A stretch of 64,000 bases of DNA, taken from assembly GCA_037577475.1 (NCBI GenBank), contig CM075192.1, positions 7,426,408 to 7,490,407 on the forward strand, given 5' to 3'. The position numbers and the translations under genes are program-made. How positions within the stretch are numbered: position 1 is the stretch's first letter; each line of letters opens with the position of its first letter. The notes below the pieces were generated by a model. The model searched no databases, had not been told where the DNA came from, and worked only from the letters and a program-made list of their open reading frames with translations. Source of the DNA: Chaunax sp. Z400. Lineage: Eukaryota; Chordata; Actinopteri; Lophiiformes; Chaunacidae. Positions 54,359-57,410 of this stretch are shown here, one piece after another.

Positions 54359-57334
54359 TATATAAATTATATACAGTATATACAGTATATAAATTATTAT
54401 TTGCTTTTAAACAGATAGCACCTCATGCATAGATGGAAGTGTACTGTGATTAAGTACTGAAAAATACATCTTAGAATTGTTGCTAACAGAAGTGAAGAAA
54501 TATTAAAGTGTATAAAACAAAATGTTGAGAAATCAACAATTAACTTATATAGTCTCATTTTTAAAAACTTAAAACCTATGAACTTTATCTAAATAAAACT
54601 AAAACATCTCTATTGTACATTATTTTGTAAGGGTCAGCACTCAGGACTGTGTTGGGCTGGTTTGATCAGATTTGATTGATAGAGACCAAACAACCCATAA
54701 ACTGCCATCAGGGAAATTATCGTTTTGCTTATATTGCTCCAACGTCAGGGACAACTGCACAACAGCAGCTCTGCAGATGATACGCACGCTCAATATCCCA
54801 TCGGTGAGGTTTTATGTGTGCAATTGGATATTACCTCTGAAGAGAACAGAATAGTCAAAGCACTGAGCTACGAGCTCATGAATTTGTTTAAGTCTACTAT
54901 AGACGAATGCCTAGCAACAAATCCTGTTCTCAACTAACAATGGCTCTTATTGTCAGTTCAATTTGTGTAGAGCAACTCGATAAAGATCAAGTCTGATTAC
55001 CCACAGAGATATGATACTTGCCTAGCAACGACATGTTGTAAATATTATAGCTCTCATTTGAGACTTTTAAGGCATAAATGAGGATATTTCATGCACTGCA
55101 GCCAGTGGTATCCTTAATATTCATTCTTCAAACAGGCATTTGTTATAAAAAGGTTCCTTCTACAATTAGTAAACCCTCCATTAGTATTCATTTTGCTTTT
55201 CTTTTCTTTTTTTGTCCATTTCTACTGAAGGGAACACTGTGAAACAGCTAAAACCTCCGACCACTGATCTGATTCTGAGTTTGGCTCTGAGAATAGCTTT
55301 GAAAATGATGCATGGCCTTTGAGCCAGAGTATTGGGGAGGGCTGGGTGAAGTATGACAGAAAGACAGAATGTGTATGTTGGTGTTTTACAGTATGGAGGG
55401 AAGACAGATGACCTAACTGAGTCAAGTCAAGTCGTTTTTATTCATGCTGTCCAATATCACAAATCACAACTGGCATCAAGGGGCTTTGAATCCTCATTCA
55501 CAGTCATACAGAGGAAGATCACAAGGATGGAACTGAGGCTCGTACTGGCAACACAGCCAGTACAAATATAGCCCACACACACAAACACATACATGCATTA
55601 CATTATGCTGTGCAAGTCACCACTTTAATGTTTTAAACATTAGCAATTTCGGGTTATGATAAACAATTCTCTCTCTCTCCTCGCTCATGCTCTTACATAT
55701 ACACACACATACACTTCTCGCATACATCATGCCGTCCAGGTTGGAGGTTGCCATTGCAATGCCCTTGCCCCTCTCGCCTCCCACTGAATTGCTTTATAAG
55801 CTCTAGCATCATTATGCAAACATAAAGGCAAAACACGTGACAGTCATGATATGTGAAAGTATAACACAAGCTTTTCCACATGGAGCCACCTTCATTAAAC
55901 CAAAATGTTATGTACTAACAAAAGTTTTCATCATCATTTTCAAATGGCCACTTGCAAAATATCACGTAACAAATGTTTTCCCTACATATAAAATAAGTTG
56001 AATATGTTGTATGCCTCACAATGCATAGTCTGATGGTTTTAACCAAAAAAGGCTGTCAATCTTTTTTCTTATTATTAATTTAGTTACCTTTGCTTTATAT
56101 TTTATGACAGATAGTTATTCAATATACATTATTCTGCAAATTCCACATTGAATATGGAGTCCAGTAATATGTTTGTTCCACTTTAATGCATCTATTAGAT
56201 TTGCAATAGTTAAATCAATAATTTACTTTAGGTTTCACAGAGTGAATCAAACTTTAACATGAGATAACATAATGATAAGAAATAAAACTAAATTGTTATG
56301 TTCTACTAAATTTAAGATTGTTTGCTAAGTGTGAGTTCAAATATCTCTGAAATATTTCTGAACAGCTGATGTTCAGTAGACTGAAGAGACTGCTGCACTA
56401 AGGTCAAGAGAATAACTGTTTTTGTTGTTTAGCTATGAAACTATGGAGCAGTGGTGAAAGATGTTCTCATCATAAATTAGTATCCATGTTCTATTTTGAG
56501 AATGTTCATCATTAATCGTCATAAATGTCATCATTTCTGTGCATATGACATCTGCCCCGTCTAGGGTGATGAAGAGGCAAGCCTTGGCCTTCCCATCAGC
56601 CCATTTATGGACCGCTCTGCTCCACAACTAGCTAAACTGCAGGAATCCTTCATCACTCACATAGTGGGACCTCTGTGCTCCTCTTATGACTCTGCTGCTC
56701 TTATGCCGGGATGCTGGGTTGCCCCACCTGAGGGAGAAACGGGGCCAGAAGAGGCAAAGGAAGGACAAGATACAGAGGAGGAAGAGGAGGATATGGTGGA
56801 TGAAGATGCATCAACAAACTCTGACACCTCCCGTATGTCAACTTCCTAATAATTAATGTTGCACAAATTATCTCACTGATTATACTGAGTTGTGTGTGGC
56901 TTCATCTATCTTCATTAGCGCGTCTCTAGTCACACCTCATCATTGTTAAATCACAACTTGTTTTTACCCTGCAAACATAAAAATAATCTTTCTCATGGGT
57001 TTGTCTGCTGGCTTTGTGTCTTTCAGAGTGTCGAGAAACTAAAAATCTGAGCAGGAGGAAAGCGTTTTGCCAGATCACACAGCATCTTCTGGAAAACCAT
57101 GAAATGTGGAAAAGAGTCCTTGCTGCAGAAGTCCATGAAGAGGCCCAGAGAGAGGATCCAGGCTGCATCAGCAGCCTCACTGATCCAATCACAGCCATTC
57201 ATGAGGAAGAGGAGGAGCAAGCAAGCAAAGAGGAGGAGTCGCCTGACGGCCTCGATGAAATTGAAGTGGTGCCTGCTATAGAGGAAGAGGAAATCCTTCC
57301 GGAATCAGGGGAAAAAGAGGAGGAACCTGAGTGA
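9150..57334 (+). CDS. pde3a: PDE3A, cGMP-inhibited cyclic nucleotide phosphodiesterase (16-exon gene)
   Basis: Hydrolyses cAMP (and, slowly, cGMP, which therefore inhibits it) to 5'-nucleotides at ER/sarcoplasmic-reticulum membranes and in the cytosol; the family controls cardiac and smooth-muscle contraction and oocyte maturation. Coding joins: 9150-10064, 38800-38850, 45082-45324, 47699-47844, 47945-48051, 48576-48813, 49071-49147, 49484-49680, 49920-50057, 50322-50433, 51176-51283, 52602-52801, 53632-53835, 54034-54195, 56565-56832, 57027-57334. All introns are GT/AG and the frame closes, giving 1157 residues. Order: hydrophobic N-terminus 1-240, basic/serine linker 265-660, catalytic domain about 700-1010, charged tail. 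Metal ligands H747, H825, D826 and D941, proton donor H743 and purine-selective Q992 are present. Calling it PDE3A rather than PDE3B rests on the linker (VDIAVMGEAHGL, TWTTTTSATGLP), which matches PDE3A as I remember it. An alternative first exon cannot be excluded. Confidence 0.97.
10492..10543 (+). repeat. (GT)n microsatellite near the 5' end of intron 1
   Basis: GT run with two GTTT interruptions, ending in GCGCGC. Confidence 0.9.
12175..12290. repeat. Degraded repeat terminus (ATATCGTGACAC..GATACACAGCCCTA)
   Basis: Repeated ATTGAAT and ATCGTGA words end in ACGATACACAGCCCTA. On the minus strand this reads TAGGGCTGTGTATCGT, a sequence I recall at the ends of fish hAT-type non-autonomous elements. 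No partner terminus or target duplication was found. Confidence 0.3.
12897..12921 (+). repeat. Short (GA)n tract
   Basis: GA units with one AA interruption. Confidence 0.8.
17347..17388 (+). repeat. (GA)n microsatellite, about 20 units
   Basis: Uninterrupted GA run after CACAGA; it produces spurious Ser/Leu open frames on the minus strand. Confidence 0.95.
17886..18095 (+). repeat. Interrupted (CA)n array with recurring CTAAA spacers
   Basis: About 210 bases of CA broken by CCTAAA at 17911 and by TCTAAA at 18005, 18034 and 18069. The same spacer recurs, so the array grew by duplication of larger blocks and not only by dinucleotide slippage. Confidence 0.95.
18570..18662. repeat. Fragment of a fish interspersed repeat (GACGTTTCACCTCTCATCCA)
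   Basis: The core GACGTTTCACCTCTCATCCA followed by AGAGTCTTCTTCTGT and CTGACTGGTGGAGAGTTTCA is a sequence I recall from many fish genomes, associated with the end of a retroelement. No coding part is present. Class uncertain. Confidence 0.35.
19014..19134 (+). mobile_element. Truncated copy of the hAT-like element found in intron 11
   Basis: Starts CAGTGGCGGATCTAG, matching the left end of the 51503-52041 element. After an internal deletion it continues into TTTACATTAAAG, then TATATACTATATTACAGCAT, CAGTTTAGAGG and CTTGACACAGTC, all of which occur near 51850-51930. The right terminus is missing, so this copy cannot be flanked by a complete target duplication. Confidence 0.7.
19883..19969 (+). 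repeat. (CA)n microsatellite, about 43 units
   Basis: Perfect CA run. Confidence 0.95.
20446..21160 (-). mobile_element. Tc1-like transposon, 5'-truncated (family A, copy 1)
   Basis: Read on the minus strand, the sequence encodes a decayed Tc1/mariner (IS630 superfamily) transposase core: STFE, FGNHG, KEERDHPACYQ, then MMIWG, HVFFREGL and KTMTNHILHV. A LQSRHVTHL segment stands where the canonical SPDLSPIENVW lies. It ends at the terminus CCCAACTTTTTTGGAAATGG near 20450, shared with the copy at 27026. The first part of the transposase is missing and there are several frameshifts. The element abuts a second repeat at 21165. Confidence 0.75.
21165..21350. repeat. MITE-like fragment with GGTACTAAAAAAGTAGTACC palindrome
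   Basis: Contains the perfect palindrome GGTACTAAAAAAGTAGTACC apart from its central A-tract, then CAGGTACTTTTT, GAGTCGAGTCGGTTCCATGC and AGTGGAAATGGGGCTTA. This matches, from memory, the termini of abundant non-autonomous fish DNA elements. Only one terminus is recognisable and it directly adjoins the truncated Tc1 copy. Confidence 0.4.
22743..22847 (+). repeat. Imperfect (CA)n microsatellite
   Basis: CA run with CG and TG substitutions at irregular spacing, indicating an older array. Confidence 0.9.
23264..24279 (+). mobile_element. hAT-like non-autonomous element, 1016 bp, with perfect 8-bp target duplication
   Basis: The left end CATGGCCATACCCACC and the inverted right end CATGGCCGTACGCAGG form an imperfect terminal repeat. 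Both are flanked by ATCAAAAC (23256-23263 and 24280-24287), an 8-bp duplication as hAT transposases make. The interior has no transposase. It holds a 30-bp tandem array (23682-23780) and, near the right end, a 10-base G run followed by GCATGCCCCTGAACCCCCTA. The two ends match a repeat I recall from fish genomes. Confidence 0.75.
23682..23780 (+). repeat. 30-bp tandem repeat, 3.3 units
   Basis: Units AAACCTATAGGCTCAATATA + ACAACAACAC repeat with an exact period of 30 (starts 23682, 23711, 23741, 23771) and only two or three mismatches. The array is inside the hAT-like element 23264-24279. Confidence 0.9.
25049..25071 (+). repeat. (GT)n microsatellite
   Basis: About ten GT units with one GC. 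Confidence 0.85.
25480..26155 (-). mobile_element. LINE reverse transcriptase fragment (non-LTR retrotransposon)
   Basis: The minus strand encodes, in order, RAKLQYKDKTEEK, LKAVWNGMKAM, then KSPGPDVITGKFL, LNDLRPVALTSLVMKTFEQL and SSTGSPQGCILSP. These are the conserved fingers/palm blocks of fish L2/Rex1/jockey-like reverse transcriptases (KSPGPD.I, RPVALTS..MK.FE.L, SPQGCVLSP). In-frame stops and the absence of the YADD box after the SPQG block show a dead, truncated copy. It is antisense to pde3a. Confidence 0.75.
26210..26690. repeat. Cluster of two common fish repeats (GGTAAATGGACT.. and TTTATTGTCCC..GGGGAAATTC)
   Basis: At 26213-26345, GATGGTAAATGGACTATGTA, then CCACTCCAAGTGG and CCATTCACACAATCGCTCAC, resembles a frequent teleost repeat. 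At 26575-26690, ATTTATTGTCCCGTGGGGAA followed by TTCTTTCTCTGCATTTAACC resembles another that often occurs with it. Both are recognised from memory, without family names, and neither encodes protein. Confidence 0.4.
27026..27866 (+). mobile_element. Tc1-like transposon, internally deleted (family A, copy 2)
   Basis: Starts with the same terminus as the 20446 copy (GTTTCCAAAAAAGTTGGGA), then jumps to a four-unit 38-bp tandem repeat and the transposase core. Plus-strand frames read VLWSDESTFEILFRNHGR, ERDHLACYQ, VQKPASMMVCGG, ENVFFREGLACF, then CIPDLSPIENVCHIMKRK. This is a DDE-type Tc1 transposase core with frameshifts and stops. The DNA-binding half is deleted. The right end is lost at 27866, where another Tc1 family begins in opposite orientation. 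Confidence 0.78.
27107..27257 (+). repeat. 38-bp tandem repeat, four units, inside a Tc1-like element
   Basis: Units start at 27107, 27145, 27183 and 27221, each CAGACAGGATTCTGTAGTGG (last unit with one change), then ACATCACTGCA. The period is exactly 38. Only the last unit continues into the normal transposon sequence (CATGGGCTCAGGA), so the array is an expansion of one internal segment. Confidence 0.9.
27867..28290 (-). mobile_element. Tc1-like transposon fragment (family B, copy 1)
   Basis: The minus strand encodes SDLVHIHGTLTAI, HVIPRIQQSGITFMQDNARP, HVAHVCQE, and in a shifted frame AYSPDLNPIEHLWDVLDG. These are the second Asp (QDNARPH) and the Glu (NPIEH) of a DDE transposase of the Tc1 group. 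The N-terminal domains and both termini are missing. It is closely related to the + strand copy at 33363-34101 and is fused tail-to-tail to the family A copy. Confidence 0.78.
29203..29235 (+). repeat. (CA)n microsatellite
   Basis: Sixteen CA units. Confidence 0.9.
31590..32430. repeat. Degraded interspersed fish repeat
   Basis: Contains GGGAAGAACCCATTCAATTTT, GAAGTGGATCTGGATAAG, CTCACTTTCTATAACATTGC and CTGCGCTCCACTGAGTGC, in the order of an abundant teleost repeat that I recall (GGATCCGGATCAAGG..TATGCGCTCTACTGAGTGCC). Behind it, AACATCAGCATGTAAATATC and GTTAGCATTTAGCTCCAAAT resemble a second common repeat (TTAGCATTTAGCTCAAAGCA). An internally deleted relative of the first lies at 50485-50612. 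Class uncertain. Confidence 0.45.
33363..34101 (+). mobile_element. Tc1-like transposon, internally deleted, with in-frame fusion (family B, copy 2)
   Basis: An open frame of 169 residues (33363-33872) begins with the DNA-binding start MPRLPQNLHDQAVGMLM and passes directly into the catalytic core ITFSDKPRFNLHRADGRRR, GGVIMWGAIANEW, GITFMPDNAGPHVAHVCQ. After a stop and frameshift it continues as YSPDLNPIEHLLDVLD and ends near 34101 (SIPYKGDVTL). All three acidic catalytic positions (FSD, PDN, PIE) are visible, but about 110-130 residues between the DNA-binding motif and the catalytic core are missing compared with a typical 340-residue Tc1 transposase. Not functional as it stands. Confidence 0.8.
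35918..36070 (+). mobile_element. L2-like LINE/SINE 3' tail ending in (GATG)n
   Basis: CTGGCAACTTATCCAGGGGG, TACCCCGCATCTCGCCCAGT, GTCAGCTGG, ATCCAGCCCCGACGTTAGCC and GGATAAGCGGTTATAGAAAA are followed by ten or so GATG units. This is the standard 3' tail of a very abundant fish retroposon family, recognised from memory. No coding portion is attached. Confidence 0.7.
38310..38352 (+). repeat. (CT)n microsatellite 450 bases before exon 2
   Basis: About 21 CT units within intron 1. Confidence 0.95.
38800..38850 (+). CDS. pde3a: pde3a exon 2: 51-bp small exon (residues 306-322)
   Basis: Encodes TMGQPEWDYKRALSRSQ, 17 residues, between acceptor TATCCCCAG and donor CAG|GTCAGT. Human PDE3A has LMGHSEWDHKRGPRGSQ here (from memory), so the exon is recognised by the MG..EWD.KR pattern and by its position immediately after the exon 1 ending IPRDQ. 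Both boundaries are phase 0, so skipping would remove 17 residues without a frameshift. It joins the membrane region to the regulatory linker and adds basic residues. It is too short to stand out as an open reading frame and lies 28.7 kb from exon 1 and 6.2 kb from exon 3. Confidence 0.93.
39995..40024 (+). repeat. (GT)n tract running into GCGCACACAC
   Basis: Ten GT units followed by GCGCACACAC, a short self-complementary purine-pyrimidine alternation. Confidence 0.8.
40998..41024 (+). repeat. Poly-G tract, 27 bases
   Basis: An uninterrupted run of G between AAACC and TACC in intron 2. It can form a G-quadruplex in principle, and it is also a common site of sequencing or assembly error. Confidence 0.95.
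41139..41219 (+). repeat. Degenerate short tandem repeat (CATGTTATAGACATT)
   Basis: The words GTTATAGACAT and GTTATAGACC recur five times with variants over 80 bases. Confidence 0.8.
42011..42040 (+). repeat. (GT)n microsatellite
   Basis: Fifteen GT units in intron 2. Confidence 0.9.
42301..42344 (+). repeat. (CA)n microsatellite
   Basis: About 21 CA units in intron 2. Confidence 0.9.
43742..44095 (+). mobile_element. Rex3/RTE-like LINE 3' end
   Basis: The sequence follows the 3' part of the Rex3-type (RTE-related) fish retrotransposon: GGGTGGATTGCTCATTCCAG, GTTGCTGCCCCAAGTGGAGG, GGTCTTGTTCATGAGTGAGG, GCATCTGCAGTGATGCAGAC, then GACCCAGGACACACTGGAGA, CTTGGCTGGCTTGGGAACGC and CTGCTGCCCCCGCGACCCGG, ending in GGATAA..(GATG)n. 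Compared with the form I remember, a few hundred bases are deleted between CGGTCTGTTG and TAGACCCAGG near 43910. It is 5'-truncated and dead. Confidence 0.8.
44510..44543 (+). repeat. (GT)n microsatellite
   Basis: About 16 GT units 540 bases before exon 3. Confidence 0.9.
45082..45324 (+). CDS. pde3a: pde3a exon 3: linker with second hydrophobic patch (residues 323-403)
   Basis: Begins after the pyrimidine-rich acceptor CTTTCTCTCCAG and ends AAG|GTAACT, phase 0 on both sides. It encodes SGTSVVVDIAVMGEAHGL, then DLLADPSLPP, LLSTQISL and CSDSEEGPEKDRLAIPK. These are the most PDE3A-specific stretches of the linker and separate this gene from PDE3B, whose equivalent reads differently (SVLNEARNMVSDLL, from memory). 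The segment corresponds to the second N-terminal hydrophobic/amphipathic region linked to membrane targeting. The acidic CSDSEE cluster is kept. Upstream in-frame codons run through the acceptor without a stop, so an open frame begins before the real exon. Confidence 0.96.
45590..45901 (+). mobile_element. Small hAT-like non-autonomous element, 312 bp
   Basis: The left end CAGAGGTTTTCAAAGTGGG is inverted at the right end (TTTGAAAACCCCTG), giving a 14-bp terminal repeat CAGRGGTTTTCAAA. The flanking 8-mers ACCTAAAG and CCCAAAAG agree at 6 of 8 positions, a decayed target duplication. There is no coding content. It lies in pde3a intron 3. Confidence 0.6.
46360..46455 (+). repeat. (CA)n microsatellite, about 48 units
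   Basis: Perfect CA run in intron 3, the longest uninterrupted dinucleotide array in the window. Confidence 0.95.
47699..47844 (+). CDS. pde3a: pde3a exon 4: regulatory hot-spot exon (residues 404-452)
   Basis: Begins RLRRSLPPGLLRRISS after acceptor GCATCGCAG and ends in phase 2 at GG|GTAAAC (Gly452 is split with exon 5). It contains TWTTTTSATGLP at 421-431 and RRDRSASIK at 439-447. Human residues Thr445-Gly449 (TSATG), where missense changes cause autosomal dominant hypertension with brachydactyly type E, correspond to 425-429 and are identical here. Ser408, Ser418 and Ser445 align with human Ser428 (14-3-3-related), Ser438 and Ser465, known PKC/PKA targets. The acceptor polypyrimidine tract is weak (TATTTATCTGCATCGCAG). 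Confidence 0.95.
47945..48051 (+). CDS. pde3a: pde3a exon 5: serine-rich linker (residues 453-487)
   Basis: The acceptor is TATTCATGCAG and the donor CCAG|GTGAGT; the incoming base completes Gly452 and the last base begins residue 488. It encodes ETWNNSMMMTISKSRSMSS followed by CTAPNHLYSKPLGRP. Human PDE3A has SWNNPVMMTLTKSRSFTSS here (from memory), so Ser468 aligns with the phosphorylated human Ser492. The separating intron 4 is only 100 bases, the shortest in the gene. Confidence 0.95.
48460..48500 (+). repeat. (AT)n tract in intron 5
   Basis: ATATAAT and AT units 75 bases before the exon 6 acceptor. Confidence 0.9.
48576..48813 (+). CDS. pde3a: pde3a exon 6: Pro/Ser-rich linker (residues 488-567)
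   Basis: The acceptor is CTGTTTTTCAG and the donor CAG|GTAACG; phase 1 in, phase 2 out. It encodes a proline/serine-rich segment. NMSPLGSPSPS, VQLPEPA and SHHRALTHSQSAPS match the human pattern ISPLSSPCSS, VQFPESA and SHRALTYTQSAPD (from memory). It is the least conserved part of the linker and probably disordered. No domain is expected here. Confidence 0.93.
49071..49147 (+). CDS. pde3a: pde3a exon 7: short linker exon (residues 567-592)
   Basis: The acceptor is CATTTTATCAG and the donor CCAG|GTAAAC. The first base completes Ser567, then CGRPFNNQLSHGVESVDKG follows. The SCGRPF start matches human PDE3A SCGRPYSQ. Phase 2 in and phase 1 out fit exons 6 and 8. At 77 bases it is too short to be found as an open reading frame; it is placed by splice sites, frame and the SCGRP motif. 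Confidence 0.92.
49484..49680 (+). CDS. pde3a: pde3a exon 8: acidic linker exon (residues 593-658)
   Basis: The acceptor is TGTTTCCCCAG and the donor GAG|GTGGGC (phase 0 out). It encodes VSSDYDSTYDSTYETNHSDS, then SSDFAQNEEEGEGG. Human PDE3A has [22 protein letters not shown] (from memory), so the anchors SDY..ET.. and SDSSD..QNE are shared. DSTYDSTY is an insertion made by an exact 12-bp direct duplication. The 3' end runs open into intron 8 up to the stop near 49753, so intron retention would add about 24 residues and end the protein before the catalytic domain. Confidence 0.94.
49920..50057 (+). CDS. pde3a: pde3a exon 9: entry to the catalytic domain (residues 659-704)
   Basis: The acceptor is GTACCTGACAG and the donor CAG|GTACGC, phase 0 on both sides. 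It encodes EKPVLALEPLVMPGLEPL then LNSWNFPIFKLVEK and CILSQ. LN.WNFPIF.LVE is the conserved first helix region of PDE3 catalytic domains. Length and boundaries match the vertebrate gene, where the same exon ends ILSQ before VSYRLF. Confidence 0.96.
50322..50433 (+). CDS. pde3a: pde3a exon 10: catalytic domain (residues 705-741)
   Basis: The acceptor is CATATCCCAG and the donor CCTT|GTGAGT (phase 1; the T begins Tyr742). It encodes VSYRLFKDTGLFETFKIP, QEFMNYFHALENGY and RVIP. In human PDE3A and PDE3B the last stretch is RDIPY (from memory); here Asp is replaced by Val739, four residues before the proton-donor His743. The surrounding sequence is fully PDE3-like, so this is either a tolerated substitution or a sequence error. 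Confidence 0.95.
50485..50612 (+). repeat. Internally deleted interspersed repeat behind exon 10
   Basis: AAATTACTGAACCGGTTTCC, TTAAACTTTGTGGAGGGGTG and, after a deletion, CCACTGAGTGTCATTCTAG match the beginning and end of the repeat family also seen at 31590-31820. The insertion starts only about 50 bases behind the exon 10 donor. Confidence 0.5.
50937..51002 (+). repeat. (AT)n microsatellite in intron 10
   Basis: About 33 AT units with a single ATTT interruption. Confidence 0.95.
51176..51283 (+). CDS. pde3a: pde3a exon 11: first HD-domain histidines (residues 742-777)
   Basis: The acceptor is CTCCTTTCAG and the donor CCTG|GTAAGA. It completes Tyr742 and encodes HNRIHATDVLHAVWYLTTQ, the PDE signature with proton donor His743 and metal ligand His747. 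It continues into PGLPTLPTENGIHP, the start of the PDE3-specific insert that sits inside the catalytic fold and is not found in other PDE families. The human insert is acidic here (DSDSDSDSG-type); in this fish that Asp/Ser run is absent and the insert is about two residues shorter. Confidence 0.97.
51284..52601 (+). other. pde3a: pde3a intron 11
   Basis: Phase-1 intron of 1318 bases, of which 539 are the hAT-like insertion at 51503-52041. Without that insertion the intron would be about 770 bases. No other feature seen. Confidence 0.85.
51503..52041 (+). mobile_element. hAT-like non-autonomous element, 539 bp, with perfect 8-bp target duplication
   Basis: Bounded by GTTCAAAC on both sides (51495-51502 and 52042-52049). 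The left end CATTGGCGGATCTAG and the inverted right end CAGGGGTGGAGCCAG agree at 10 of 15 positions. The interior is AT-rich with GGGGCCA clusters near both ends (AGAGGGGCCACATTTT; GGGGCCAATCAG; TGGGGCCAGTG), and has no transposase. A truncated copy lies in intron 1 at 19014. Confidence 0.8.
52602..52801 (+). CDS. pde3a: pde3a exon 12: insert and metal-binding HD motif (residues 778-844)
   Basis: The acceptor is TTTTTTCCCTGCAG and the donor CAG|GTAAAT. It encodes the rest of the PDE3 insert (TGYLVSKMNSVQEEGYGSL), then ELMALYVAAAMHDYDHPGR. His825-Asp826 are the paired metal ligands and His829 is the next invariant histidine. It ends LVATSAPQ, phase 0. Within the insert only GY..SK and YG.L are shared with human PDE3A, as expected for this variable region. 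Confidence 0.97.
52802..53631 (+). other. pde3a: pde3a intron 12
   Basis: Phase-0 intron of 830 bases inside the catalytic domain. It is AT-rich, with no repeat or conserved element that I recognise. Confidence 0.85.
53632..53835 (+). CDS. pde3a: pde3a exon 13: catalytic core (residues 845-912)
   Basis: The acceptor is CTTCCACTGTAG and the donor AAG|GTAACC, phase 0 on both sides. It encodes ALLYNDRSVLENHHAASAWN, SRPEYNFLINLEHVEFKRF and FLVIEAILATDLKKHFDF, almost identical to mammalian PDE3A. The N.RSVLENHH and ATDLKKHF motifs are part of the PDEase domain signature. The first residues read ALLYND where mammals have AVLYND. Confidence 0.97.
54034..54195 (+). CDS. pde3a: pde3a exon 14: third metal-ligand segment (residues 913-966)
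   Basis: The acceptor is CACAATTCTCCAG and the donor CAA|GTAAGC, phase 0. It encodes [20 protein letters not shown] followed by ADVNGP; Asp941 is the metal ligand equivalent to human Asp950. CKELHLQWTEGIVNEFYEQ closes the exon. The start VGDEGVSGIDW is two residues longer than human VNDDVGIDW (from memory), which offsets the shorter insert in exons 11-12. Confidence 0.97.
54290..54395 (+). repeat. TA-rich tract in intron 14
   Basis: (TA)n with ATAATATA and TATACAGTATA variants, beginning about 100 bases behind the exon 14 donor. Confidence 0.9.
55420..55530 (+). repeat. Fragment of a common fish interspersed repeat
   Basis: AAGTCGTTTTTATTCATGCT, CCAATATCACAAATCACAAC and AAGGGGCTTTGAATCCTCAT follow the pattern of a frequent teleost repeat recalled from memory. 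It is related to the weaker copy at 7427-7480. Confidence 0.45.
56565..56832 (+). CDS. pde3a: pde3a exon 15: substrate-binding end of the catalytic domain (residues 967-1055)
   Basis: The acceptor is TGCCCCGTCTAG and the donor TCCC|GTATGT (phase 1). It encodes GDEEASLGLPISPFMDRSAP and LQESFITHIVGPLC. Gln992 is the invariant purine-binding glutamine and Phe995 the hydrophobic clamp residue of class I PDEs (human Gln1001 and Phe1004). After MPGCWV the sequence becomes acidic (EEEEED), the C-terminal extension typical of PDE3A. Confidence 0.97.
57027..57334 (+). CDS. pde3a: pde3a exon 16: C-terminal tail and stop (residues 1056-1157)
   Basis: The acceptor is GTGTCTTTCAG; two bases complete Gln1056 and the stop TGA is at 57332-57334. 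[20 protein letters not shown] matches human [20 protein letters not shown] (from memory) and is the last conserved PDE3 block. The rest is a Glu-rich tail (HEEEEEQASKEEES, IEEEEI) of low conservation. Human PDE3A also ends in an acidic tail. Confidence 0.96.
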
Positions 57335-57404
57335 TATTATGAACTTTGACATTCTCTTAAACCAGGAATCTGAACATTGGCTAAAAATGTTTATTTCTTT
57401 CCTA

Positions 57405-57410
57405 AATAAA
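57405..57410 (+). promoter_or_regulatory. pde3a: Candidate proximal polyadenylation signal AATAAA
   Basis: A canonical AATAAA lies 71 bases after the pde3a stop codon. Others lie at 57945-57950 and 63841-63846. Mammalian PDE3A transcripts have 3' UTRs of kilobase length, so a distal site may be used; sequence alone cannot decide. Confidence 0.4.

Larger units (their letters stand above)
54196..56564 (+). other. pde3a: pde3a intron 14
   Basis: Phase-0 intron of 2369 bases, with a TA-rich tract (54290-54395) and a short interspersed repeat (55420-55530). An open frame at 54725-54937 matches nothing known to me and is probably chance. Confidence 0.85.

Noticed and set aside
54725..54937. 70-codon open frame in intron 14 as a possible extra exon
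   Set aside because: Exons 14 and 15 join perfectly (FYEQ|GDEEASLGLP) as in other vertebrates; inserting this frame would break the catalytic domain.
9150..57334. Assignment as PDE3B because of the RNGYVK N-terminal motif
   Set aside because: Linker exons 3-8 (VDIAVMGEAHGL, TWTTTTSATGLP, MMMTISKSRS, SCGRPF), KEEDIPVFKRRRR and the C-terminal [11 protein letters not shown] block all follow PDE3A.
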